Origin: Prolixibacteraceae bacterium
Lineage (GTDB): Bacteria; Bacteroidota; Bacteroidia; Bacteroidales; Prolixibacteraceae
Length of the DNA: 64,000 nt
Assembly (NCBI GenBank): GCA_023229575.1
Contig: JALNYZ010000004.1
Span: 124,001-188,000 of the forward strand
Reading direction: 5' to 3'
Position 1 is the first letter of the stretch; the number at the start of each line of letters is the position of its first letter. The position numbers and the translations under genes are program-made. The notes under the pieces are model-generated. The model ran no database searches, was not told where the DNA came from, and saw nothing but the letters and a program-made list of their open reading frames with translations. Below are positions 1-8,654 of the stretch, piece by piece.

Positions 1-263
1 GAGGTTTTGTTGAATTAGCGCTGTTTGATTATACTCAGAACTAATTTCTTGTCCGAAGACCCGATTCAATTTGGGGGTTCCCTTTCCCTGATAAATGTTG
101 TGTTGACGATAAATGTATCGCCAATACGAAGTTAAGGATCCCGCATTACCTCTTCAACTATAATACTGAATATAATTTCCTGAAAATTCGGTATAACAAA
201 GAAATTTTCTGTTGAAAAGTTTTTTAACCATAAATTGTAAGTCTATTAGCAAATTAATCAATA

Positions 264-2372
264 ATGAAATATTTCCCCATTCATAGCCGGATCAATCTAT
301 TGTTGTACACAATTGGCTTAATTTTTTTGGTCCTGCTGCTAAGACTCTATCTTACTACCAGAAATCAGGAAAAGCTGATTTTAAAAGAGTCAGAAATACA
401 ATTTCAGAATGGAATTAATGCGCTTCTTGAGAATAAACGTGAGACACTTAACCAGGTTGCTTATGACTATACTTATTGGAACGAATTTGTTACTCAAATG
501 GGTTCCCCTGACACGGCCTGGTATGCCAACAATATAACGACCATTCTCAAATCCTTCAGGATAGATTATGTTGCAGTTTATGATTCTTCCTTTCATCTTA
601 TTCATGAAGTATCCCTTCCCTCTGTAACCTCACGAAACTTTGCCAGCGAAGAGATTTTGAACAAAATCAAAGAAGCCAGGTTATTGGATTTCTTTCTGGT
701 CAAACCTGAAGGATTATTCAATGTCTCTACTGCTTCCATTCATCTCGACAATGACCCTACCCACTTGCTAACGCGCCCAAGGGGATACCTGATTTTAGCG
801 AAAAATTGGACCTCTTTTTTAGCTTCAAGTGAAACCAGGCTGAATGGAGCAATCGCAACGCTTAATCTGGCAGTTGATTCAATTCCAGACAAAGGTGAAT
901 ATCTGACCACTGCCAATGTGCCGCTGCATGACTGGAACAAAAAAACGTTTGCTTATATCTACTTCAAGCGTTCCTCAAATCTATTGAAATTGTACCGTTC
1001 CACCTCTTTGTATATGATATTGACCATGCTGATTTCCATTATCATAACTTGGCTCGTCATTAATTTTGCCTTTAGAATGTGGGTGACAAAACCTTTAAAA
1101 TTAGTGACTAACATCCTTAAATCTGAAGATCCAAGCCAGGTCAGTGAGTTAAAAAAATGTCCTGGGGAGTTCAAACAAATTGGTGCGTTATTCAATGATT
1201 TTGTGGATCAAAAGAAGGAATTGATTCTTTCCAAGGAAAAAGCCGAAGAGAGCGAACTGCTTAAATCTGCATTTTTAGCAAACATGAGTCATGAAATCCG
1301 AACCCCGATGAATGGCATTCTTGGTTTTGTAGAGCTTCTGAAGGAACCTAAACTTTCGGGACAAGAGCAACTGGAGTATATCGGAATCATCGAAGAAAGT
1401 GGCAAAAGGATGTTGAACATCATCAACGACATCATCTGCATCTCGAAAGTAGAGGCAGGCCATATCGAAGTTTTAAACACTGAAACAGTCATCAACGATC
1501 AGATGAAATATATTTACACTTTTTTCAAACCTGAGGCAGTTAAAAAGGGTGTAAAATTGATCTATCATACAGGACTTTCCGATCTTGAGTCAAATGTTTG
1601 GACAGATAGGGAGAAACTATATGCAATTTTGACCAATCTTGTCAAAAATGCCATCAAATTTACCAGCAAGGGCTTCATTGAAATTGGCTATGTGAGAAAA
1701 GGGAATTTTCTTGAATTTTCCGTAAAGGATACAGGGGTTGGCATTCGTCAAGACAAGCGGGAAATGATTTTTGAACGTTTCAGGCAGGTTAGTGAATCCC
1801 TTTCGCGCAACTACGAAGGAGCCGGACTCGGATTAGCAATTTCAAAAGCATTTGTCGAAATAATGGGCGGCAAAATTTGGGTTGAAAGTGAGTTGGGGGC
1901 TGGCTCATCCTTTTTCTTTGCTATTCCATTTGTCCCTCAGAAAATTGACAAACCAACAAACATAGAAAATGAATTGAAGGAGTGGGAAAAGCTAAATATC
2001 CGTGGACTGAAAATTGTAATTGCGGAAGACGATGCAATCTCTTACCTGTATCTTAGTAAACTGACCAAATCAATTGGGAGCGAGATCCTGAAGATCAGGA
2101 CTGGAACTGATGCTGTTGAAGTTTGCAGAACGAACCCGGATGTCGACCTTGTATTGATGGATATTCAAATGCCTGAAATGAACGGATATGAAGCTGCCCG
2201 AAGAATCAGGGAGTTCAATAAGAGCCTGGTTATCATTGCACAAACAGCATTAAGTTTGAAAGGGGATAGGGGAAAAGTACTGGATGCCGGCTTTACAGAT
2301 TTACTCATAAAACCATTCTCCGTGACTGAATTTAAAGAAATTATCCGAAAATACTTCGAAACCAAGGTTTGA
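264..2372 (+). CDS. Hybrid sensor histidine kinase with CHASE4-like sensor and receiver domain
   Basis: This is a membrane two-component sensor with its own receiver. A transmembrane helix (about residues 10-30) is followed by a periplasmic region whose DYTYWNEFV stretch resembles CHASE4 sensors, then a second helix (about 248-272). The HisKA motif MSHEIRTPMN carries phospho-acceptor H343. The ATPase domain shows the N box near N458/N462, DTGVGI with D489 and GAGLGLA. The C-terminal receiver (about 583-700) has acidic D589/D590, phospho-acceptor D633 in LMDIQMPEMN and K683 in the KPF motif. All catalytic residues are present, so the protein looks functional. No output domain or HPt module is fused and no partner regulator lies beside it, so its target is unknown. 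The ATG at 264 directly precedes the first helix. The 263 bases upstream hold no gene I recognise. Confidence 0.93.
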   Translation: MKYFPIHSRINLLLYTIGLIFLVLLLRLYLTTRNQEKLILKESEIQFQNGINALLENKRETLNQVAYDYTYWNEFVTQMGSPDTAWYANNITTILKSFRIDYVAVYDSSFHLIHEVSLPSVTSRNFASEEILNKIKEARLLDFFLVKPEGLFNVSTASIHLDNDPTHLLTRPRGYLILAKNWTSFLASSETRLNGAIATLNLAVDSIPDKGEYLTTANVPLHDWNKKTFAYIYFKRSSNLLKLYRSTSLYMILTMLISIIITWLVINFAFRMWVTKPLKLVTNILKSEDPSQVSELKKCPGEFKQIGALFNDFVDQKKELILSKEKAEESELLKSAFLANMSHEIRTPMNGILGFVELLKEPKLSGQEQLEYIGIIEESGKRMLNIINDIICISKVEAGHIEVLNTETVINDQMKYIYTFFKPEAVKKGVKLIYHTGLSDLESNVWTDREKLYAILTNLVKNAIKFTSKGFIEIGYVRKGNFLEFSVKDTGVGIRQDKREMIFERFRQVSESLSRNYEGAGLGLAISKAFVEIMGGKIWVESELGAGSSFFFAIPFVPQKIDKPTNIENELKEWEKLNIRGLKIVIAEDDAISYLYLSKLTKSIGSEILKIRTGTDAVEVCRTNPDVDLVLMDIQMPEMNGYEAARRIREFNKSLVIIAQTALSLKGDRGKVLDAGFTDLLIKPFSVTEFKEIIRKYFETKV

Positions 2373-2415
2373 AAATTTAGAATTTAATCCAATTCCTGGG
2401 CCCCTATTAAATCAT

Positions 2416-2955
2416 TCACCTTTTGTTTGCCGGTGCACCAATAAAGACCGTATAGGCTGGCAGCGTTTCGCTTTTCATTAATACTGAGAGGGGTTCCGGC
2501 ACTGACTGATCTTCCATTATAGAGTCATAAAGCACGACAGACATACTGTCAACACTACATCCCCTGCCAATATCCACATAAGACATTTTCATTACACGGT
2601 CCTCAAAAAGGTGTGTTTGCAAGGTACAATTGTCATTTACGGCAGAATAATCCCCCATTTTGACCAAATCAAATTCAGTGATTTGGGTGGCATAGGTGCA
2701 AATGATCTCCCGTTCAACTGAACAGGAAAGGGGGTAATACCGGTGCAGGGAGTTTGTTCCTGTCTATTTTCTGACCGGGGTCATTGGAAGGGCATCAAGC
2801 ACATCCAGGGTAGAGGGGATCATGTAATAAGGCAATTGGGATCGTAGTAGGGAGGTGATTTACTCCCTGTCAATATCTTTCCTGCCGAATCCTCCTTGTT
2901 GAAGTTTACCCTGTCTGCAGGTATCTCCGGATCAAGCGGAATATAAGCGAGAAAT
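2416..2955 (-). pseudogene. Collapsed relic of a Pls/PosA-type non-ribosomal peptide synthetase
   Basis: Three pieces of one NRPS family are pressed together on the minus strand. At about 2895-2955 the translation gives AYIPLDPEIPADRVNF, which is adenylation motif A2. Directly after it, near 2765-2860, comes LPYYMIPSTLDVLDALPMTP, the region before motif A10, followed by a one-base frameshift that turns the expected KIDRNKLP into a stop. From 2667 to 2416 an open 83-residue frame has GDYSAVND, THLFEDRVMKMS and SVVLYDS, matching the left-handed beta-helix C-terminus of Pls/PosA synthetases. The adenylation core between A2 and A10, the carrier domain and most of the C-terminal region are missing. 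The 83-residue frame alone could be mistaken for a gene, but it is only the tail of the relic. Confidence 0.8.
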
Positions 2956-3086
2956 ACTGGAAATGAAAAATAAAGATAGTCAGAAATCTGCTTTAACAAT
3001 TTTTTCTTTAAAACTTCCTGTTAATTTTGAAGCCATGCGGAATTAGAAAGGAATTTACATCAACCAACTATAATAAACTGATCGTT

Positions 3087-4724
3087 ATGAGCAATTTAAT
3101 TGAAAAAACAAAATCGGCCTACGAATATCCACTACTGATCAAACAACTTTTTGATGCGCCACTGGCCAATCATCCGGATCAGGAGATTATCTACCGGGAT
3201 CAGCTTACCATCACCTATAAAGTATGGAAGGAAAGGGTGAACAGGCTCGCCAATGCATTGACCTCCATCGGCGTCATCCAGGGCAATACTGTTGCTGTAA
3301 TGGACTGGGATTCACATCGGTACCTTGAGGCCTATTATGCGGTCCCGATGATTGGGGCAGTGCTTCACACCATCAATGTGCGGCTGTCGCCCGAACAAAT
3401 GGTCTATACCATCGACCATGCTGAGGACGATGTGATTATTTGCCATACAGACTTTCTTCCTTTGCTGGAAGGTATCCGCGGTCGTATTGCCGAAGGAAGA
3501 AAATTTATTTTGATCGATGAAGGCGGTGAGATATTCAGAAATCATTTCCTGTTTGAAGGGGAATATGAGAAGATGCTTGCTGATGCATCGCCTGAATTTG
3601 ATTTTCCGGATTTTGACGAAAACACCAGGGCAACTACCTTTTACACTACCGGAACTACCGGTCTTCCAAAAGGGGTTTATTTTTCGCACAGGCAACTGGT
3701 ACTTCACACGCTTTCCACTACCGCTGCTCTCACTGCAAACGAAGTTCATGGCCGCATGCACAGGGGATCCGTCTACATGCCGCTGACGCCGATGTTCCAT
3801 GTCCATGCCTGGGGAATCCCATATATCGCAACTTTTCTGGGAATCAAGCAGGTTTATCCCGGAAAATATGTCCCGGCAATGCTGCTAAAACTGCTCGACA
3901 CGCACAAAGTAACCTTTAGCCATTGCGTCCCAACTATCCTGAATATGCTCCTGAAAGATCCGGCCTCCGCACAGTGTGATTTCTCGCGCTGGACATGTGT
4001 TATAGGCGGTGCGACTCTTTCCAGGGACTTAACTATTGATGCAATGAAGCGTGGAATAGACATTTTTGGAGGGTACGGAATGTCGGAAACTTGTCCTGTC
4101 CTATCGTTGTCACAACTTTCGAAAGAGGAACTCAGGCTCCCGGCAGCGGACCAAGCCGACCTTCGTTCCAGAACAGGCCGCCCCATTGGTTTGGCACAGA
4201 TACGCGTGGTCGATACCGAAGGCAGGGACGTTCCAAGTGACGATAAAACGGCTGGCGAAATCATCGTCCGTGCCCCCTATTTAACCCAGGGTTACCTGAA
4301 AGACCACGTACATTCCGAGAAATTGTGGGAAGGGGGATGGATGCATACCAACGATGTGGCTTGTGTCAACTCCAGCGGTAGCATCCGGATAACCGACCGC
4401 ACCAAGGATGTGATCAAAGTGGGCGGAGAGTGGCTCAGTTCCCTTGAGATGGAAGATGTGATCGCCAAATACGAAGGTGTTTCGGAAGTCGCAGTGATCG
4501 GGGCGCCTGACCTCAACTGGGGAGAAATCCCATTGGCGATTGTTGTCCCTAAACCAGGTGCAAACTTTCATGTCAGGGATATTATCCATATTGTAAAGGC
4601 AAGTGTTGATTCCGGGGTGTTACCGCGGGAAGCCATTACCATGAAAGTTCAGCGGGCTGATGAAATCCCTAAAACGAGTGTTGGGAAAGTCAACAAAGTT
4701 GCATTACGAATCAAATTCTTGTAG
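3087..4724 (+). CDS. AMP-forming fatty-acyl-CoA ligase
   Basis: A member of the ANL adenylating superfamily, expected to activate a fatty or related carboxylic acid with ATP and join it to CoA in the cytoplasm. The phosphate-binding loop TTGTTGLPKG lies at about residues 187-196. GGYGMSETCP is the A5 motif, the hinge region is DRTKDVIKVGGEW, and the C-terminal PKTSVGKVNK supplies the catalytic lysine. Length (545 residues) is normal for the medium/long-chain ligase group. The frame is open from 3027, but I prefer the ATG at 3087 (MSNLIEKT) because the 20 residues before it look non-conserved. It sits alone between two relics, so its substrate cannot be inferred from neighbours. Although ANL-related to the NRPS relic upstream, it is a separate intact gene on the opposite strand. 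Confidence 0.9.
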   Translation: MSNLIEKTKSAYEYPLLIKQLFDAPLANHPDQEIIYRDQLTITYKVWKERVNRLANALTSIGVIQGNTVAVMDWDSHRYLEAYYAVPMIGAVLHTINVRLSPEQMVYTIDHAEDDVIICHTDFLPLLEGIRGRIAEGRKFILIDEGGEIFRNHFLFEGEYEKMLADASPEFDFPDFDENTRATTFYTTGTTGLPKGVYFSHRQLVLHTLSTTAALTANEVHGRMHRGSVYMPLTPMFHVHAWGIPYIATFLGIKQVYPGKYVPAMLLKLLDTHKVTFSHCVPTILNMLLKDPASAQCDFSRWTCVIGGATLSRDLTIDAMKRGIDIFGGYGMSETCPVLSLSQLSKEELRLPAADQADLRSRTGRPIGLAQIRVVDTEGRDVPSDDKTAGEIIVRAPYLTQGYLKDHVHSEKLWEGGWMHTNDVACVNSSGSIRITDRTKDVIKVGGEWLSSLEMEDVIAKYEGVSEVAVIGAPDLNWGEIPLAIVVPKPGANFHVRDIIHIVKASVDSGVLPREAITMKVQRADEIPKTSVGKVNKVALRIKFL

Positions 4725-4821
4725 AAACAATTACCTTGGTTAAATAGAACTTTAGGCTGATCCAATTTTGCTTTCCGGATTTGCCAGGGTCTTGCTACTA
4801 CAACTCTTAACAATGTTTGTC

Positions 4822-5178
4822 ATGAAAATTGCTACCAAATTATGCCTACCGGTGATATTGGCCCTGATTTTTTGCTCATTTGGGGTACAATCAGCCCAAA
4901 AAAACATCTCTGCCAAAGTGATGACTGCCGAATTCATCTACGAAACCGCTCCCTTCCCCTCCTGCCACGCCTCTACAATTGTGGAGACAAACGAGGGGCT
5001 TTTAGCTGCCTGGTTCGGCGGGACACACGAAAACCATCCGGATGTTTGCATTTACACCTCGGCCAATATCAAAGGAAAATGGAGCGCTCCGATGCAGGTG
5101 GCCGATGGGACGGTGCATATTACCTATACCTGGAATAGGGTAAGGATCAAATATGTGCATCTGAAAATCAGGAAATAA
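4822..5178 (+). pseudogene. Internally deleted sialidase-like (BNR-type) glycosidase
   Basis: The frame starts with a signal peptide (KIATKLCLPVILALIF) and continues with ETAPFPSCHASTIVETNEG and LLAAWFGGTHENHPDV, the characteristic N-terminus of secreted sialidase-family proteins in Bacteroidota. After GKWSAPMQVADG, near 5104-5110, it jumps in frame to VHITYTWNRVRIKYV, which is the C-terminal end of the same family. About 250 residues holding most of the beta-propeller are missing, so the 118-residue product cannot be an active enzyme. It is a remnant left by an internal deletion rather than by a point stop. The family role would be hydrolysis of a terminal sugar; the original substrate is unknown. 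The next gene is a GH2 enzyme, so the two may once have acted together. Confidence 0.82.
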
Positions 5179-5316
5179 ATAGAAATAAGTAGAAATTATG
5201 TCAAATTATACTTAGCGTTCCATTTGTGGTAAATACTTAATTTTCAACGCATAAGATTCATGGGATTGCACAAAAGACATAAGGAAAAGAGAACCACAAT
5301 ATTTAAGATATACAAC

Positions 5317-7695
5317 ATGCACTTGAGATTATTTGTTCTATTGATGTTGATTTGTTTGTCAACCATAAGACTCGAAGCACAGCCGGCAGGCAGGGAAAAT
5401 TTCGATGCCAACTGGAAATTTCATCTGGGAGATGTTCCAGGCGCTGAACAGAATTCCTTTTCCGATGCAAAATGGAGAAGCCTGGATTTGCCCCACGACT
5501 GGAGCATCGAAGGGAGCTTCAAACCGGATAATCCTTCCGGTCACCAGGGTGGATTACTTCCCGGTGGAATTGGCTGGTACAGGAAAATATTTGAAATTAC
5601 TGACGTTGATGAGAGCAAATATTTCATTGAATTTGACGGCGTCTACAAGAACAGTACGGTCTTTGTCAACGGTCATCTGCTTGGGACCCGCCCCTCCGGA
5701 TATGCCTCTTTCCAATACGATATGACAACCTATCTTCACAAAGGGGAGAATCTGCTTGCAGTCCGGGTCGACAATTCAAAACAACCCGATTCGCGCTGGT
5801 ATACAGGCGCCGGTATCTACCGGAACGTATGGCTTATCCGGACCGCACCGGTACATGTCTCACACTGGGGAACCTTTGTAACTACACCAAGGGTGACTTC
5901 AAAGGAAGCTATGATCAATATCGTTACCACAATTGCCAATGACAAATCGGAAAAGACCAATATCAGAATAATCTCCAGTGTTTTCGACAAATCAGGAAAG
6001 GAAGTTGCCACCCATTCCCGGGTCGCTAAAATAGATCCGGGTTCCAGGTCCGAACTAAATGCAGTCATTAATTTGAAAACCCCGTTGCTTTGGGACCAGG
6101 AGCATCCCAATCTCTACCAACTTGAAACAAAAGTGTTTGAAGGAAAGTACCTCAAAGATACATACAATACAAAATTTGGCATCCGGTACCTGGCTTTCAG
6201 GACAGACAGTGGCCTTTTTCTGAATGGAAAAAACGTAAAAATATTAGGAGTCTGCAACCACCATGACCTTGGTCCACTAGGTTCAGCCCTCAATTACCGT
6301 GCCTTGGAGCGACAGCTTGAATTGCTCAAATCCATGGGCTGCAATGGTATCCGGTGCAGCCACAACCTGATGGCCCCTGAACTTCTTGAGTTGTGCGACA
6401 AAATAGGATTTCTGGTAATGGATGAAGCATTTGACTGTTGGTATATTGGCAAGGATGCTGCTCCTTATGGCTTTCAGAACTATTTCAAAGAGTGGCACGA
6501 ACGGGAGATTTCCGATATGGTTTTGCGCGACAGGAACCATCCCTCCATTATTTTCTGGAGCATTGGCAACGAGATCAAAGAGCAATGGTTTCCCGGCAGT
6601 ACCAATGGCGGTGAGATAGCCAGGGAGTTGGTTGCCACTATCAAAAAATATGATACCACACGTTTTACCACGTCCGCCTTCAACTTTGTGCGTGATGCCG
6701 ACAAAAAAGGGATGACTGCAGCCGTTGATGTCGTTGGTTTCAACTACTCCATCGATGCCTATGATGAGATCAGGCAAAAACATCCGGATTGGTTCTTTTT
6801 GGCCAGTGAAACGACTTCCCAATTCGATAGCCGTGGGGTCTATCATCTCCCCATTGACTCTTTGGCCAAAACCTCTGTTGACGGACAAACCTCCGCTTTC
6901 GATGATGCCAGTGGCGGAACGACCTGCGAGGAGGCCTGGAAGGCAGTAAATGTGCGGCCATGGATGGCCGGGATGTACATCTGGACCGGATTCGATTACA
7001 TGGGAGAACCGGCGCCATACGAAAAGACAGCTGTCAGCTCCTATTTTGGCATCTTCGATCTTTGTGGCTTTCCGAAAGACAGCTACTATTTCTACAAAAG
7101 TCAGTGGACAAAGGAACCGATGGTGCACATTCTCCCGCACTGGAACTGGAAACCCGGTCAAATGGTGGATGTGGTTGCCTATACCAATTGTGACGAGGTC
7201 CGTCTGTCACTTAACGGGAAATCACTGGAAACAATGAATTTCAAAAGCACCAACAAACTTTCGCTTCGCTGGAAAGTTCCATTTGTACCTGGCATTGTGA
7301 AAGCAGAAGGGTTCATTAACGGCAAACTTGTGACGACGGATGAAGTGAAGACGGCCGGTGAAGCTGAAAAAATCCACCTTGTTGCCGACAGGAAGGAGCT
7401 TCTGGCATCCGGGAAGGACCTATCCTTTGTAACGGTCCGGATAACCGATGAAAATGGGACTTTGGTCCCCAATGCAGATCATCTCATCCATTTTGAGCTG
7501 GAAGGTGAAGGAACCATTGCAGGGGTAGCCAACGGAAATCCAATGAGCCTCGAACCTGCGAAAGGTACAGAAAGAAGGGCCTTTAGCGGGATGTGCCTCG
7601 TGATAGTCCAAGCCACCAATAAAAAGGGGAAACTTATACTAAAGGCTTCTTCTCCGGGTCTAAAAGCCGATTCCATCAGTTTATTCAGTAATTAA
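5317..7695 (+). CDS. Secreted GH2 beta-galactosidase-type enzyme
   Basis: A GH2-family retaining glycosidase, probably a beta-galactosidase acting in the periplasm or at the cell surface. The order is signal peptide (LRLFVLLMLICLSTIRLEA), sugar-binding jelly roll with LPHDWSIEG and GGIGWYRK, immunoglobulin-like domain, TIM barrel and C-terminal beta domains of the type common in Bacteroidota GH2 proteins. Counting from the ATG at 5317, the acid/base is E419 in FWSIGNEIKE and the nucleophile is E498 in FLASETTS. The NHHDLG and RCSHN motifs of the barrel are intact. The frame opens at 5260, but the signal peptide supports the ATG at 5317. Related GH2 members cleave beta-glucuronides or beta-mannosides, so specificity is provisional. 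It is flanked by glycosidase relics on both sides. Confidence 0.9.
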   Translation: MHLRLFVLLMLICLSTIRLEAQPAGRENFDANWKFHLGDVPGAEQNSFSDAKWRSLDLPHDWSIEGSFKPDNPSGHQGGLLPGGIGWYRKIFEITDVDESKYFIEFDGVYKNSTVFVNGHLLGTRPSGYASFQYDMTTYLHKGENLLAVRVDNSKQPDSRWYTGAGIYRNVWLIRTAPVHVSHWGTFVTTPRVTSKEAMINIVTTIANDKSEKTNIRIISSVFDKSGKEVATHSRVAKIDPGSRSELNAVINLKTPLLWDQEHPNLYQLETKVFEGKYLKDTYNTKFGIRYLAFRTDSGLFLNGKNVKILGVCNHHDLGPLGSALNYRALERQLELLKSMGCNGIRCSHNLMAPELLELCDKIGFLVMDEAFDCWYIGKDAAPYGFQNYFKEWHEREISDMVLRDRNHPSIIFWSIGNEIKEQWFPGSTNGGEIARELVATIKKYDTTRFTTSAFNFVRDADKKGMTAAVDVVGFNYSIDAYDEIRQKHPDWFFLASETTSQFDSRGVYHLPIDSLAKTSVDGQTSAFDDASGGTTCEEAWKAVNVRPWMAGMYIWTGFDYMGEPAPYEKTAVSSYFGIFDLCGFPKDSYYFYKSQWTKEPMVHILPHWNWKPGQMVDVVAYTNCDEVRLSLNGKSLETMNFKSTNKLSLRWKVPFVPGIVKAEGFINGKLVTTDEVKTAGEAEKIHLVADRKELLASGKDLSFVTVRITDENGTLVPNADHLIHFELEGEGTIAGVANGNPMSLEPAKGTERRAFSGMCLVIVQATNKKGKLILKASSPGLKADSISLFSN

Positions 7696-7841
7696 TTGCA
7701 CCCCCCTGGACTTTTATAAGTTCTATTGTGCAACTGCGCTCTTATAATAAGTTGTGATTCCCTGTTTTAATTGGCTTTGCAAATTTTGCGAAAACAGAGA
7801 ATACCAAAAAACTTTTTGCTGCCAGAAGCATCAAAAAAACC

Positions 7842-7994
7842 ATGAAAAATGTGACCGCATGGCAACTAAAAAATCCCATGCACGAACAGACCGACTGGAC
7901 CAACGGCGCTTTGGGTATTAAACAAACGAAGTTTGTGCGAATGGCTGAATTTTTATATGTTCATATCAAATTCGCAGCACATGTGGTGTATTAA
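7842..7994 (+). pseudogene. N-terminal relic of a GH105-like unsaturated rhamnogalacturonyl hydrolase
   Basis: A 50-codon frame reads KNVTAWQLKNPMHEQ followed by TDWTNGALG. This matches the N-terminal signature of GH105/GH88-type six-hairpin hydrolases, normally of the form ADWQL...TDWTNGAFYAG. The frame upstream (ARSIKKT) also fits the family. After TDWTNGALG the similarity stops and the frame ends within 25 codons, so more than 300 residues including the catalytic region are missing. It lies in the space between the GH2 gene and the next gene. The rest of that intergenic space shows nothing else I recognise. Confidence 0.65.
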
Positions 7995-8062
7995 AAGTGA
8001 GCTGGATAAGACCTTTTTGGAGAGTCAAAAAGAGTTTATACCTTTACAAAAACCCTAAAAAA

Positions 8063-8593
8063 ATGGAAGAACTTGCAGTTGGAACCCGAGTAGAACATCC
8101 CCGGTATGGTGAGGGGATAGTCAGCAAAAATAAAATTACCTCCTATGAGATTTTTTTTGAACACGGAGGTAAAATCGAAATCACCAAAAGAAACGAGGAT
8201 CTGGAGGTAAAAGAGACTCCCGTGGAAAAGCCGAAAAATTCGCTCACCCTTGCCGAAGTGGAGAAAACGATCCGTTACGTTTTGGAAGAGCATAATGTCC
8301 TTCAGGAGATAGTACCGCTCGGAGATAAATGGTTGGGTGGTAATATGATCCTACAACCTGCCAACCTTTCGCTGAAGCCAAAAGAAATTCCAATTGAGAG
8401 CTTCTTTCACAAAATTGTCATGCTCAGGGACCGGCTTCGGGTACTCGAACAAAACATCAACAGCCATCCGGGTTTGTCTGACGAGGAGAAGGTGAACATG
8501 CAACAATACATCACCCGAATCTATGGCTCCCTCACCTCTTTCAACCTGCTCTTTGCAGAAAACAAACACTATTTCGTTGGAGCCAAATCCTGA
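8063..8593 (+). CDS. Conserved hypothetical protein with N-terminal Tudor/KOW-like segment
   Basis: I do not recognise a named family for the full protein (177 residues). The first 45 residues, beginning VGTRVEHPRYGEGIVSKN, resemble the small beta-barrel found at the C-terminus of UvrD/PcrA-type helicases and in other nucleic-acid or polymerase-binding proteins. The remainder (about 65-177) is predicted helical with a hydrophilic surface and no signal peptide or membrane segment, so the protein is cytosolic. The frame opens at 7997, but the ATG at 8063 begins exactly at the beta-barrel, and the upstream extension (MSWIRPFWRV) looks noncoding. It stands alone between a relic and the FGE-like gene. 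Function unknown; a structural or nucleic-acid-associated role is only a guess. Confidence 0.7.
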   Translation: MEELAVGTRVEHPRYGEGIVSKNKITSYEIFFEHGGKIEITKRNEDLEVKETPVEKPKNSLTLAEVEKTIRYVLEEHNVLQEIVPLGDKWLGGNMILQPANLSLKPKEIPIESFFHKIVMLRDRLRVLEQNINSHPGLSDEEKVNMQQYITRIYGSLTSFNLLFAENKHYFVGAKS

Positions 8594-8654
8594 TAGACCG
8601 GGAATTTCATGAGCATCTTTTAGTGCTTTCGAATAGTGCAAATAAAACCTCTCA

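Noticed and set aside
1..263. Possible gene end or relic at the left edge
   Set aside because: No frame shows a recognisable family; short protein-like text on the minus strand is too little to support a call.
6283..7161. 292-codon minus-strand frame inside the GH2 gene
   Set aside because: It is antisense to strongly conserved GH2 catalytic sequence and has no recognisable motif.
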